A stretch of DNA of 64,000 bases from CAYPNF01 sp964411985 (GCA_964411985.1 CAYPNF010000012.1:1-64000); one strand, 5' to 3'. Shown: positions 17,260 through 27,129, counted from the first letter of the stretch. Notes: generated from the sequence alone by a model not told the origin. Program-made: numbers and translations.

Positions 17260-18636
17260 TCAGGCTTCCAGGGTCTCTCCCGGGCCGGGCTGCAAGACGC
17301 GGATTTTCGGATAGATCTTGGGAATCTGAGTCGCGAACCAGCTTCTCGAGGCTTCTTCACCGTGTGCCAGCACGACGGTCCGAGGCTGGACTTGGCCCAC
17401 GAAATCGAGCAGTTCATTTCGATTGGCATGGGCGGTGAGGTCGAACTCTTTGATATTGCACCGAGGAGTCAGCTCGCCGGCGGTACGGCTGAAGAGGAAA
17501 GGTTCGCCGGGCTTGGCGGCTTTGAGCCGACCTGCAGGGGTGTCGGGTGCGGCATAGCCCACGAAAACAATGGATTGCCGCTCGTCACCTGCCATTCGTA
17601 TGGCTAGGTCGTGCGCTGCGGTGTTTTCACTCATCATGCCCGCCGTGAGGACGAAGATGCGCCCTCCCGAGAGCTTCATGGTCTTGAGCGCATCCTTCTC
17701 CATGACCTGGAGGTTCATCGCCTCGTGCAGTTGCAGGTTGCTGTGCTGCCGGTGGGTTCGGTGTGCTTCCAGATCATAGATCTCGGTGAAAACTCGGCCC
17801 AGCCCACCAATATAAACCGGCTGCCTTTTGAGCCGCCCCGCTCGCATCCACAGTGCCAGGAGTGCCAGGATCTCCTGAGTGCGTCCCAACGCAAAGGCAG
17901 GGATCAGGACCGCTCCCTTCCGTTTATGCGCCTCGAGTATTGCCTGGAGTAGCTTTTCGGTTTCGGCTTCCCGCGTAAACCCTTTGGGTACTTCCCGGTC
18001 GCCCCGAGTGGTTTCCAGGATCAATACATCCGCCTGAACGTCCTCGAATCGGGCCCCTTTCAGCAAAGTTTGATCGCGAAACGACACGTCTCCCGTATAG
18101 AAGAGGGTTTCTTTCGAACTGCGCACCATCACCCCGGCGGAACCGAGCGTATGACCGGCATCCATGAACTCCAAGGTTGGGGATACCATTCCCGCTCGAG
18201 TCTTGTGATGGGCCGCCCACTCTACTTCCCGGTTGTACTTGAATCCTTGGAATCGGGGAGAGAGATCATCGACTTCGTCGTGGGTGAAAAGGGGATATTC
18301 TGGAATCCCCAGTTCAGATCGTTGACGCACCATCACGTTGACCGAATTGTGTAAAACCCTCTCTGCCAAGAAGTAACTCAGTTCGGTCATGAGCACATGC
18401 GCCTTGGGAAACTGTCTCATGGCGATCGGAAGCGCTCCCAGGTGGTCGTGATGACAATGCGTGATCGCGATGGCATCCAATTCCGTCTTACGCATCAAAT
18501 CAAACAGGGGTAGGCTTTTCCGACCCTCGTGCTTGGGATGAATGCCCGCGTCCATGAGCAACCGATGTCCTTCTGTCTCAAGGAGCCAACCGCTGGCGCC
18601 GATGTCGTGGGCAGGGTTAAGATTGGTGATCCGCAT
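17260..18636 (-). CDS. Metallo-beta-lactamase/beta-CASP ribonuclease (CPSF73/Ysh1-like)
   Basis: A 458-residue nuclease-like protein. The N-terminal metallo-beta-lactamase domain carries the zinc motif 'HCHHDH' (His60, His62, Asp64, His65), a later His in 'FMDAGHTLGS' and an Asp in 'FYTGDVSF'. The inserted beta-CASP domain follows ('VLIPAFALGRTQEIL', 'VLTAGMMSENTAAHDLA'), and the C-terminal part holds further zinc-ligand positions ('DLTAHANRNELLDF', 'VVLAHGE'). Together these indicate an RNA-processing endo- or exonuclease of the KH-less bacterial CPSF73 type, acting in the cytoplasm. Length is normal. It is transcribed alone, with a hairpin behind it. Confidence 0.92.
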   Translation of the reverse strand: MRITNLNPAHDIGASGWLLETEGHRLLMDAGIHPKHEGRKSLPLFDLMRKTELDAIAITHCHHDHLGALPIAMRQFPKAHVLMTELSYFLAERVLHNSVNVMVRQRSELGIPEYPLFTHDEVDDLSPRFQGFKYNREVEWAAHHKTRAGMVSPTLEFMDAGHTLGSAGVMVRSSKETLFYTGDVSFRDQTLLKGARFEDVQADVLILETTRGDREVPKGFTREAETEKLLQAILEAHKRKGAVLIPAFALGRTQEILALLALWMRAGRLKRQPVYIGGLGRVFTEIYDLEAHRTHRQHSNLQLHEAMNLQVMEKDALKTMKLSGGRIFVLTAGMMSENTAAHDLAIRMAGDERQSIVFVGYAAPDTPAGRLKAAKPGEPFLFSRTAGELTPRCNIKEFDLTAHANRNELLDFVGQVQPRTVVLAHGEEASRSWFATQIPKIYPKIRVLQPGPGETLEA

Positions 18637-18828
18637 AGCTTGCTATCCTATTCTAATGTCAGTAAGCAAAGAAAACAAAGATTTCTCATTTTTCCGTTGA
18701 ACATTCCCTAACCCTATCAGTCAAATCTCCTGATGCCAGTTTGGTTATCCTGGCGCACTGCGGTGTCAGGAGAGGCCTCGGGGCGGGTTACCCCGAGCAC
18801 ATAGGCTAGTTTGGTTGTTTGGGTTGTC

Positions 18829-18854
18829 GGGGGCGTCCTTGGAAGGGCGCCCCC
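18829..18854. terminator. GC-rich hairpin upstream of the flippase gene
   Basis: Arms 'GGGGGCG' and 'CGCCCCC' enclose a second stem 'CCTT'/'AAGG', followed on the plus strand by 'TTCCCTTTT'. It lies about 100 bases before the flippase start, so it could be a leader attenuator or a repeat rather than a gene-end terminator. Confidence 0.4.
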
Positions 18855-18867
18855 TTCCCTTTTCCAG

Positions 18868-18898
18868 GGTAGGGCTGCGGTTTCCGAGCGAACCGTGG
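18868..18898 (+). repeat. Dispersed 'GTAGGGCTGCGGT' repeat, copy 2
   Basis: Second copy of the motif at 17188-17224, shorter by a few bases in the middle. Same orientation. Confidence 0.45.
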
Positions 18899-18957
18899 AC
18901 CTGCCCCAAATCCTTGTACATCACGGTTGAGTCTGGTAGTGCTAACCCGCAACAGCG

Positions 18958-20277
18958 ATGGGGCATAAACAGGCATCCGCTCAACCGGCCGAAACGCGCC
19001 AGCATCTGGATACGCACGCTGCGTTCTTCCGGCAAGGCACTTGGCTTGTCCTGGCCACGGGCATCAGCGGCCTGTTCATGCTGGCGACGCAGTTGGCCGC
19101 CGCTCGGTGGATGGACAAGCGGGAATACCTCGTTTTCTTTGCTCTACTCCGGCTTTATCTCCTCTTGGGCATTCCAGCGGTGGGCCTGCAAGCCTACTTT
19201 GCACAGCAGACAGCGGCCGCAATTTCTGACGACCAGAAGAGGTGCTTGGAGGAGGCTTGCCGAGCGGTTTTACGCGGAATCCTCTTGCTCTGTCCCGTTC
19301 TAGCCTTGCTCACCTGGGCTGTACAGGATTGGGTGGTGCGGGCTATGTCCATCACGAACCCGCTGGCCTTTTGGGTGGCGATGTCCATGGGCGTTTTGAG
19401 CCTTGCGGCACCGGTTCTGAGAGGGGTTGTGCAGGGGCGACAGCATTTTCTTGGGTTGGGCTGGGCCCTGATCGTGGACGGGATTGGCCGCTTCAGCGCT
19501 GTGACTACGTTGGTCTTGCTGGGAGGACAGGCTGTCGGAGGAATGACCGGAGCGATGATCTCCTTGGGGGCGGCTACGGCGCTTTGCGCATGGATTGTGC
19601 GTGATATTTCCTGGTTGCGAGGACCTACTCCGACCTTCCACTGGGGGGAGTGGCTGAAGCGGGTGGTGCCCACTGCGATCGGAACCGGCATCGTGGTGCT
19701 GTTTACCTCGGCGGACGTCGTCTATGTGCAGAGCCTGTTTCCCGATGATGCCAAGCAGCTCTATTCCCCGGCGGCGATGATCGGCTTGGCCCTGACGATG
19801 TACGCGCTGCCTCTGGCCCAGGTGATGTTTCCCAAAGTCGCTCGGAGTGCGGCGTTACGCCACAAGTCCATGGCGATGCCCCTGGCCTTGGCGGCGACCG
19901 CCAGCGGGGGTATGATTGGGGCCATCGTCTGCACCCTTTTTCCCGAGTTGCCGCTGCGGCTCTTCTTCTGGACTAAGCCAGACTTTTGGGCCGCAGCCCC
20001 ACTTGTTCCCTGGTTTGCCTGGGCCGTCCTTCCTTTGACCTTGGCGAATGTGCTCATCAACACCTTGATCGCACGCGGGAGGTTCCGAGTGGCTCCTTGG
20101 CTGGTGGGTGTTGCGGTCCTTTACTTGGGAAGCTTGCTACTGCTGCGATCTTGGTTCCAAAGCCAGGACCCGCTGGTAGCATTCCGCTCTCTCCTCGCCT
20201 TGTTAGGCGGCTGCAACACTCTTCTCTTGGTGGTGGCCGCATGGTTTTCACGGCAAGACCCCTTGCCTGAGGGGTAA
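18958..20277 (+). CDS. Polysaccharide flippase, Wzx/MATE-like membrane protein
   Basis: A 439-residue integral membrane protein with about 12 hydrophobic segments spread over its length, beginning 'WLVLATGISGLFMLATQLAA'. The layout fits the MVF/Wzx superfamily, which flips lipid-linked sugars across the inner membrane for surface polysaccharide assembly. There are no sharp catalytic motifs in this family, so the call rests on topology and general resemblance. No glycosyltransferase genes are adjacent; the O-antigen ligase-like gene and ABC exporter at 52.7-56.2 kb are possible partners. It is divergent from the nuclease gene. Confidence 0.75.
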   Translation: MGHKQASAQPAETRQHLDTHAAFFRQGTWLVLATGISGLFMLATQLAAARWMDKREYLVFFALLRLYLLLGIPAVGLQAYFAQQTAAAISDDQKRCLEEACRAVLRGILLLCPVLALLTWAVQDWVVRAMSITNPLAFWVAMSMGVLSLAAPVLRGVVQGRQHFLGLGWALIVDGIGRFSAVTTLVLLGGQAVGGMTGAMISLGAATALCAWIVRDISWLRGPTPTFHWGEWLKRVVPTAIGTGIVVLFTSADVVYVQSLFPDDAKQLYSPAAMIGLALTMYALPLAQVMFPKVARSAALRHKSMAMPLALAATASGGMIGAIVCTLFPELPLRLFFWTKPDFWAAAPLVPWFAWAVLPLTLANVLINTLIARGRFRVAPWLVGVAVLYLGSLLLLRSWFQSQDPLVAFRSLLALLGGCNTLLLVVAAWFSRQDPLPEG

Positions 20278-20385
20278 GCCGAGTCGTTCTGGCCGGTACG
20301 TTCTGTGTCCTCACTTCATGCGACTTTCCTTGCTTGCCAGGTTTCTGCTTTCATTAGAGCTTTGCGAGACCCGATTGCTGCTTTT

Positions 20386-23300
20386 ATGAAGATACGACAC
20401 TGTTTTGCGCTGGCCACCGCCGCTGGCCTGCTCCTGCCCCAGCTCCAAGCTCAGTGGCAACCCGCCAAGGGACCGTTGCTGACTCGTTGGGCCAAGGATG
20501 TCACCCCAGAGAAAGCCCATCCCGAATACCCTCGTCCGCAGATGGTTCGGAGTGAATGGTTGAACCTCAACGGCTTGTGGGATTATGCCATCCAAGCCCG
20601 AGAACAGTCCGCTCCCGCCCAGTACCAGGGAAAAATCCTGGTGCCGTTCCCGGTCGAATCCGCGCTCTCGGGGGTCATGAAACGGGTCAGTGAGAAGGAT
20701 CAGCTTTGGTACCATCGCACCTTCACCGTGCCTACCGCCTGGCAAGGAAAACGGGTCCTGCTCCATTTTGGAGCGGTCGACTTCGAGGCCAGCGTCACCG
20801 TGAACGGCCGGGACTTGGGCAAGCATACTGGTGGATATGACGGATTCTCCTTTGACGTCACCGACGCCCTGAAGCCGAGTGGGGAACAGGAGATCGTGGT
20901 CGGAGTTTGGGACCCCACCGATGCGGGGACTCAGCCTCGCGGCAAGCAGGTGCGTCGTCCGGAAGGCATTTGGTACACCCCCACGAGTGGCATCTGGCAA
21001 ACTGCCTGGCTTGAACCCGTCAACGACTCCCACGTGGCTGCGGTCAAAGTAACCCCAGACGTGGACCAGGGAGCGGTGACGGTGGAGACCCACGTGTCGG
21101 GTAGCGCACGCGCGGTCAAGGTGAAGGTGACGGTGCTCGACGGCGGCAAGAGCGTGTCGGAGGCGGAGTTGGAAGACCGCGTGTCGGACCGTGGCACATC
21201 GGGCCCCGCAAAGCCACGCATCATGCTCAAGGTACCCAAAGCGAAACTCTGGTCGCCTGACCAGCCTTTCCTTTATGACCTGAAGGTCACGGTGACGGCG
21301 GACGGCAAGGTGTCTGACCAGCTCACGAGCTATTTCGGCATGCGAAAGATTGCGCTGGGGAAAGACGCCGAAGGTACTTTGCGCTTGTTCCTCAATAACA
21401 AGGCGCTTTTCCAATACGGCCCCTTGGATCAGGGTTTCTGGCCGGACGGGCTCTACACGGCCCCCACAGATGAGGCGCTGCGGTATGATATCGAGATTAC
21501 CAAGAAGCTCGGCTTCAACATGGCGCGCAAACATGTCAAAATCGAGCCAGACCGCTGGTACTACTGGTGCGACAAGCTTGGTCTACTGGTTTGGCAAGAC
21601 ATGCCCAGCGGCGACCGTTACATTGGCCCCAACGATCCTGACATCAAGAGGACCGAAGCGTCCGCAGCGCAGTTTGAGCTCGAAACCAAGCGGCTGATCG
21701 ACGGTCGGGGGAATCACCCTTGCATCGTGATGTGGGTGCCTTTCAACGAGGGCTGGGGACAGTATGATACTCCGCGCATCACCGAGTGGATCAAGAACTA
21801 CGATCCAACCCGCCTGGTCAACAACACGAGCGGATGGTCGGATCGGCGGGTGGGGGATGTGATGGATATTCATGTTTACCCTGGTCCCGGCGCTCCTGCG
21901 ATTGAAGAGAAGCGGGCTGGGGTTCTGGGTGAGTTCGGAGGCTTGGGCCTGCCGGTAAGTGGCCATACTTGGCAGGAAGAGAAGAACTGGGGATACCGCA
22001 GCTTCAAGACCCCCCAGGAACTTACAGAGGCATACATCGGCCTCATCGAGAAACTCCATCCTCTCACCGGCCTTCCTGGTCTCAGCGCCGCCGTTTACAC
22101 CCAGACCACGGATGTGGAGGTCGAAGTCAACGGGCTGATGACCTACGACCGCGCCATCATCAAGATGGATGCTGAGCGAATTACCAAGGCGAATCAACGC
22201 CTCTATACCGCTTCTCAGCCGCGGAAACAAGCCAGCCAGGCCATCATTCCGCCTGCCACGCCCCTCGTGGCTTGTGACCCCTATTTCAGCATCTGGTCCA
22301 TGGCGGACCGGCTCAACCAGGATGTGACCCGCCACTGGACCGGTCGAGAACAGGCTTTGGGCAGTCTCGTTCGCATCGATGGAAAAGCTTTCCGCATCAT
22401 GGGCGCGGAGCCCTCGGGTATCCCTGCGTTGGAGCAGACCGACCTCAAGGTGCTTCCCACCCAGACGGTTTACACTTTTCGCGGTGCGGGCGTGGAAGTG
22501 AAGTTGACCTTCCTGACTCCTGCGCTTCCGGAGAATCTGGAGGTGCTCTCGCGTCCCGTCACCTACCTGACGTGGGAGTGCAAATCCATCGATGGCAAGC
22601 CGCACCAGGCAACCGTGTACTTCGACAGTGCGGCCGAGCTAACCGTGAACCAACCCTCGCAGCAGGTGACTTGGGCGCAGGAAAACCTGGGAGATTTGGC
22701 GATGCTCAAGGTCGGCTCTAAGGATCAGGTCATCCTTGGCAAGAAAGGCGATGATCTCAGAATTGACTGGGGTTACCTCTATCTGGCTGCGCCTCAAAAG
22801 AGCGTAACGGGCCGGACGGTCGCCTCCCAGGAGAGTGCCCAGCGCACTTTTGCCCAAGAGGGGAAGCTACCTCCCATGGATACTCGGATGCCTCGCCGCG
22901 CCAACGATCAGAAGCCGGTGGCTGCATTGACTTTCGAGCTCGGCAAGGTGGGTAAGAAACCAGTCAGCCGGTGGATGATCCTCGCTTACGACGACATCTT
23001 CTCCATCCAGTACTTCAAGAAGAATCTGCGCCCCTACTGGCGCCGCAACGGTGCGGACGCCGCCTTGCTCTTGACGGATTCCGCTCGTGAGTACGCATCC
23101 CTGGTGAAGCGTTGTGCCAAGTTCGACCAGGAAATGGTGGCCGATTTGACCAAGGTGGGTGGGGCGAAATACGCTACGATTTGCGTTCTCGCCTATCGTC
23201 AATGTCTGGCAGCCAACAAGCTGGCTGCCGATTCCAACGGCCAGCCGATCCTTTTCCCCAAGGAGAACTTCAGCAACGGCTGCATCAATACGGTCGACGT

Positions 23301-24744
23301 CATCTATCCCATGGCCCCGCAGTTCCTGCTGCTCGGTCCTTCTCTCACCAAGGCCATGCTGGTGCCGATCATGGACTACGCAAATTCTCCGCGATGGAAG
23401 TTTCCGTTTGCTCCTCACGATCTGGGTACCTACCCCATGGCCAATGGCCAGGTCTACGGTGGCGGTGAGCGGACCGAGGAGAACCAGATGCCCGTGGAAG
23501 AGACTGGGAACATGCTCATCTTGCTCGCTGCCCTGGCCCAAATGGAAGGCAACGCTGACTTTTGCACCCCTTACTGGTCGGTCCTCCTCAGGTGGGCTGA
23601 CTACCTCAAGGCCAAGGGTTTTGATCCCGAGAATCAGCTTTGCACCGACGACTTCGCCGGTCACCTGGCCCACAACGTGAACCTTTCCGCCAAGGCCATC
23701 GTCGCCTTGGGTGCGTTCGGCAAGATCTGCGATATGCGCGGTGAAAAGCAATTGGCCGTTGAATACCAAAACCTTGCCAAGGAGTTCGCGGTCCGCTGGG
23801 TGCGTGAAGCCAAGGACGGCGATCACTACCGCTTGGCCTTCGATCGTCCCGGAACCTGGAGCCAGAAGTATAACCTCGTTTGGGACCGAATTCTGGGGCT
23901 GGGGTTGTTCCCGGCCGAAGTGCTTCGCACGGAAGTGGACTACTACCGGAAGATTCAGAACCGATACGGTCTCTCCCTCGACAACCGCCAGCCTTATACC
24001 AAGCTGGATTGGACGATCTGGACGGCTACCCTCACCCAGAACCGTGAGGACTTCCTCGCAATCGTGGATCCTGTGTATCGCTTCCTGGAGGAGAGTACGA
24101 GCAGGGTTCCCATGAGTGACTGGTACTGGACGAAGAACGGGCGCCAGGTGGGATTCCAGGCGCGCTCCGTGGTCGGCGGCGTCTTCATCCAGATGCTCTA
24201 CGACAAAACGGTCTGGAACAAGTGGGCCAAGCGGGATACGGCGAAAGCGGCACATTGGGCCCCCCTACCGACCCCCTCCGTGACCTCGGTGCTGCTGCCG
24301 GCGGCCAACGAAAAAGCCAGTACTTGGCGCTACACAACCACCGCTCCCGGTGCTGACTGGGCCAAGCCTGGCTTCGACGCTGGGAGTTGGGCTGAAGGGA
24401 GCTCTGGCTTCGGCACCCAAGGGACACCCGGCTCCACCGTGCGCACCACTTGGTCTACCTCGGATATCTGGTTGCGTCGTGAAGTGGATCTGGGTTCTGT
24501 GGATTCGTCCACCTTGGAGCTTCTAGTGCATCATGACGAGGATGCGGAAATCTACATCAACGGAGTGCTGGCTGCGAATCTGACTGGATACACCTCCGAG
24601 TATGAAACCGTCCCCATTCTGGCTGAAGCCCTCAAAGCCATTAAGCCAGGCCGAAACCTGGTGGCAATCCATTGTCATCAGACGTCGGGTGGACAGTACA
24701 TTGATCTCGGTTTCGCGCGCAGCTCGGCCGCCAGTAAGAACTGA
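20386..24744 (+). CDS. Exported GH2 beta-galactosidase-like domain fused to a glutaminase-family (DUF5127/DUF4965/DUF1793) module
   Basis: A 1452-residue protein from the ATG at 20386, which sits just before a signal peptide ('ALATAAGLLLPQLQAQW'); an upstream start at 20305 adds no supported sequence. Residues about 30-610 form a GH2 enzyme: sugar-binding sandwich ('EWLNLNGLWDYAI'), Ig-like domain, and TIM barrel with acid/base 'FNEGWGQYD' and nucleophile region 'LGEFGGLG'. From about 630 a second full enzyme-like module begins ('PLVACDPYFSIWSM'), matching fungal and bacterial 'glutaminase A' proteins (DUF5127, DUF4965, DUF1793) up to about 1300. A C-terminal jelly-roll ('LLVHHDEDAEIYINGVLAA') ends it. 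Both active modules are normally separate genes. galK and galT follow, which supports galactose release. The true substrate of the second module is unknown. Confidence 0.88.
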   Translation: MKIRHCFALATAAGLLLPQLQAQWQPAKGPLLTRWAKDVTPEKAHPEYPRPQMVRSEWLNLNGLWDYAIQAREQSAPAQYQGKILVPFPVESALSGVMKRVSEKDQLWYHRTFTVPTAWQGKRVLLHFGAVDFEASVTVNGRDLGKHTGGYDGFSFDVTDALKPSGEQEIVVGVWDPTDAGTQPRGKQVRRPEGIWYTPTSGIWQTAWLEPVNDSHVAAVKVTPDVDQGAVTVETHVSGSARAVKVKVTVLDGGKSVSEAELEDRVSDRGTSGPAKPRIMLKVPKAKLWSPDQPFLYDLKVTVTADGKVSDQLTSYFGMRKIALGKDAEGTLRLFLNNKALFQYGPLDQGFWPDGLYTAPTDEALRYDIEITKKLGFNMARKHVKIEPDRWYYWCDKLGLLVWQDMPSGDRYIGPNDPDIKRTEASAAQFELETKRLIDGRGNHPCIVMWVPFNEGWGQYDTPRITEWIKNYDPTRLVNNTSGWSDRRVGDVMDIHVYPGPGAPAIEEKRAGVLGEFGGLGLPVSGHTWQEEKNWGYRSFKTPQELTEAYIGLIEKLHPLTGLPGLSAAVYTQTTDVEVEVNGLMTYDRAIIKMDAERITKANQRLYTASQPRKQASQAIIPPATPLVACDPYFSIWSMADRLNQDVTRHWTGREQALGSLVRIDGKAFRIMGAEPSGIPALEQTDLKVLPTQTVYTFRGAGVEVKLTFLTPALPENLEVLSRPVTYLTWECKSIDGKPHQATVYFDSAAELTVNQPSQQVTWAQENLGDLAMLKVGSKDQVILGKKGDDLRIDWGYLYLAAPQKSVTGRTVASQESAQRTFAQEGKLPPMDTRMPRRANDQKPVAALTFELGKVGKKPVSRWMILAYDDIFSIQYFKKNLRPYWRRNGADAALLLTDSAREYASLVKRCAKFDQEMVADLTKVGGAKYATICVLAYRQCLAANKLAADSNGQPILFPKENFSNGCINTVDVIYPMAPQFLLLGPSLTKAMLVPIMDYANSPRWKFPFAPHDLGTYPMANGQVYGGGERTEENQMPVEETGNMLILLAALAQMEGNADFCTPYWSVLLRWADYLKAKGFDPENQLCTDDFAGHLAHNVNLSAKAIVALGAFGKICDMRGEKQLAVEYQNLAKEFAVRWVREAKDGDHYRLAFDRPGTWSQKYNLVWDRILGLGLFPAEVLRTEVDYYRKIQNRYGLSLDNRQPYTKLDWTIWTATLTQNREDFLAIVDPVYRFLEESTSRVPMSDWYWTKNGRQVGFQARSVVGGVFIQMLYDKTVWNKWAKRDTAKAAHWAPLPTPSVTSVLLPAANEKASTWRYTTTAPGADWAKPGFDAGSWAEGSSGFGTQGTPGSTVRTTWSTSDIWLRREVDLGSVDSSTLELLVHHDEDAEIYINGVLAANLTGYTSEYETVPILAEALKAIKPGRNLVAIHCHQTSGGQYIDLGFARSSAASKN

Positions 24745-24893
24745 AGACGTTGACGCGCCTGGAAAATTCTCGCGGGCCCTACGCTCTGCGCGAGCTTTTG
24801 GAGCAGTGCGGCGAGGAGCGTAGCGATGCGTGAAGGCTCTCCAACCGAGTCTCGACAGACCGTTTGATCCAGCTCAGGATCCTTTCAGTAGTT

Positions 24894-26084
24894 ATGAGTG
24901 ATGCTTACATTCCGCTGCCGCAACTGGCAGAGCAAGTGACTCAGGCCTTTCAAGCCCGGCACCAACGTGCCCCCAAATGGATCGTCTCCGCCCCGGGACG
25001 GGTGAATTTGATCGGCGAACATACTGATTACAACGATGGCTTTGTCCTTCCCATGGCCATCGAGCGGTACACTGTCTTGGCGGCGGACCGGGTCCCCGCA
25101 GGAGCTTCCAGGCAGATTACCTGGCATTGCACCCGAGCCAACGAGACTGCGATCCTTCCGGCCCATGGAGAGATGCCCCAGGGTGATCCCAAGTGGTCCA
25201 ATTATATCCGCGGAGTCCTGGCGCAGTTCCTGAAGCAAGGAGTCTGCACCGGTCCCCTAGACGTGGTGATGGCATCGAATGTGCCGCTGGGCGGTGGACT
25301 CTCCAGCAGCGCTGCGTTGGAGGTGGCCACCGCCACCCTCGTGGAGGCGGTGACTGGCAAACAGTTGGATCCTGTGGAGAAGGCCCTGCTGTGTCAGAAG
25401 GCCGAGCACGAGTACGCTGGGGTGCCCTGCGGGATCATGGACCAGTTCACCTCCGCGCTGGGACGGCAGGACCATCTGCTGCTTTTGGATTGCCGTTCCC
25501 GCGAGACGGAGTTGGTGCCGATGAGCGATCCTGGCGTCTCGGTGTTGATTATCAACACCAACAAAAAGCATGAACTAGTGACGGGCGAATACGCCAAGCG
25601 CCGTTCCCAGTGCGAGACGGCCGCAGGAATCCTCGGGGTGCCCTCTTTGCGGGAGGCTACCGCTGACGCTCTGACCGAGGCTCAAGGACGGATGGACCCG
25701 GTCGTGTTCCGCCGAGCCCGCCACGTGATCAGCGAGATTGAGCGAACCGGGCATGCGGCACATGGCATCCGTGCGTCAAACTGGGCGACCGTGGGGCAAC
25801 TTATGTACGCGAGCCATTTCTCACTTCGGGATGATTACGAAGTGAGCTGCAAAGAATTGGATGTCCTGGTGGAGATTGGGCAATCCATCGGCTATGTCGG
25901 AGGGGTGATCGGCTGTCGCATGACCGGCGGCGGATTTGGTGGGTGTGCTGTGGCCTTGGTGCAATCGGACAAGGTGGAATCCATCAGCCGGACGATGCGG
26001 GATGAATACGTGAAGCGCACCGGGATCGAGCCGTCGTTGTTCGTCTCTCGTCCTGGTGCGGGAGCGACCATCTTGAAAAGCTAG
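24894..26084 (+). CDS. galK: Galactokinase
   Basis: About 396 residues. Phosphorylates galactose to galactose-1-phosphate with ATP, the first step of the Leloir pathway, in the cytoplasm. The family signature 'APGRVNLIGEHTDYNDG' lies near residues 33-49, the GHMP-kinase ATP loop 'PLGGGLSSSAALE' near 130, and the third motif 'MTGGGFGGCAVAL' near 345. The ATG at 24894 fits the family N-terminus; a TTG at 24864 only adds unmatched residues. galT starts 13 bases after the stop, so the two form an operon, and the upstream GH2 fusion probably supplies galactose. Confidence 0.96.
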   Translation: MSDAYIPLPQLAEQVTQAFQARHQRAPKWIVSAPGRVNLIGEHTDYNDGFVLPMAIERYTVLAADRVPAGASRQITWHCTRANETAILPAHGEMPQGDPKWSNYIRGVLAQFLKQGVCTGPLDVVMASNVPLGGGLSSSAALEVATATLVEAVTGKQLDPVEKALLCQKAEHEYAGVPCGIMDQFTSALGRQDHLLLLDCRSRETELVPMSDPGVSVLIINTNKKHELVTGEYAKRRSQCETAAGILGVPSLREATADALTEAQGRMDPVVFRRARHVISEIERTGHAAHGIRASNWATVGQLMYASHFSLRDDYEVSCKELDVLVEIGQSIGYVGGVIGCRMTGGGFGGCAVALVQSDKVESISRTMRDEYVKRTGIEPSLFVSRPGAGATILKS

Positions 26085-26097
26085 GGCGGCTCTGCCT

Positions 26098-27129
26098 ATG
26101 GAGTTTCATTCTGAGAGTCATCCTCATCGGCGATACAATCCGTTGACGGGCCAATGGTTGCTGGTTTCACCGCATCGTACACAACGACCCTGGCTTGGCC
26201 AGAAGGAGAGCGCGACGAACGAGAAACGGCCCGCGCATGACCCGCAGTGTTACCTCTGTCCCGGAAATAAAAGGGCAGGGGACTCAGTGAATCCCGCTTA
26301 CGAGGGCACTTTCGTCTTTCGGAACGATTACAGCTCCATGCTGCCCGATACTCCGGTGGGTGGACAGCGCGGGGATCCTCTTTTCCAAACTGAGTCGGTG
26401 CGGGGCGAGTGCCGCGTGATCTGCTTTTCACCACGCCACGATCTCTCCTTGGCGGAAATGCCTGTGGCTGGAATCCGCGATGTGATCGATGTGTGGGCGC
26501 AGGAGACGGCGGACCTGGGGGCCCGCTACCCTTGGGTGCAGGTCTTCGAGAACAAAGGGGCGGTCATGGGATGCTCGAATCCTCACCCCCACGGCCAACT
26601 CTGGGCCTGCAGCGCCGTTCCCAACGAACCCGCTGCCGAAGACCTGCAGCAGTCGGCCTACTACCGTAAACACGGATCGATCCTCCTGCTCGACTACGCT
26701 GAAAGGGAGGTTCAGCGGCAGGAGCGAGTCGTGGTCATGAACGACCATTGGGTGGCCTTGGTGCCATTCTGGGCCGTTTGGCCGTTTGAGACCCTACTCC
26801 TCCCAAGGCAAACCGTTCTCCGCTTGCCTGACCTCAACCCAGCCCAGCGCGAGTCGCTCTCCAGCATCCTCAAGCGTTTGCTCTGTCGCTACGACAACCT
26901 CTTTGAAGTCTCCTTCCCCTACTCCATGGGTTGGCACGGGGCACCGTATGGCAGTGAAGATCGCCGACACTGGCAATTGCACGCGCACTTCTATCCGCCC
27001 CTGCTTCGCTCCGCCACCGTGAAGAAGTTCATGGTCGGCTACGAAATGCTCAGCGAAGCCCAGCGCGACCTGACCCCCGAACTGGCCGCGAAACGCCTGC
27101 GGGAGCTGCCTGACGAGCGGTTTGGGTGA
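26098..27129 (+). CDS. galT: UDP-glucose--hexose-1-phosphate (galactose-1-phosphate) uridylyltransferase
   Basis: A 343-residue enzyme exchanging UMP between UDP-glucose and galactose-1-phosphate. The zinc-site cysteines are in 'CYLCPGNK' (about residue 51), and the active-site 'SNPHPHGQLWAC' (about 161-172) holds the nucleophilic His of the H-x-H-x-Q motif. The C-terminal 'HWQLHAHFYPPLLRS' carries further metal and substrate His residues. Length is standard. It directly follows galK; galE and galM are not in this window. Confidence 0.96.
   Translation: MEFHSESHPHRRYNPLTGQWLLVSPHRTQRPWLGQKESATNEKRPAHDPQCYLCPGNKRAGDSVNPAYEGTFVFRNDYSSMLPDTPVGGQRGDPLFQTESVRGECRVICFSPRHDLSLAEMPVAGIRDVIDVWAQETADLGARYPWVQVFENKGAVMGCSNPHPHGQLWACSAVPNEPAAEDLQQSAYYRKHGSILLLDYAEREVQRQERVVVMNDHWVALVPFWAVWPFETLLLPRQTVLRLPDLNPAQRESLSSILKRLLCRYDNLFEVSFPYSMGWHGAPYGSEDRRHWQLHAHFYPPLLRSATVKKFMVGYEMLSEAQRDLTPELAAKRLRELPDERFG

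Larger units (their letters stand above)
18637..18957. other. Intergenic region between divergent nuclease and flippase genes
   Basis: No gene seen. It contains an AT-rich part (18655-18720), a long hairpin (18829-18854) and the second copy of the 'GTAGGGCTGCGGT' repeat (18868-18898). Confidence 0.5.

Noticed and set aside
22867..24255. 462-codon minus-strand open frame inside the GH2-glutaminase fusion
   Set aside because: The plus strand is coding throughout with recognised domains; the minus-strand translation has no recognisable domain.
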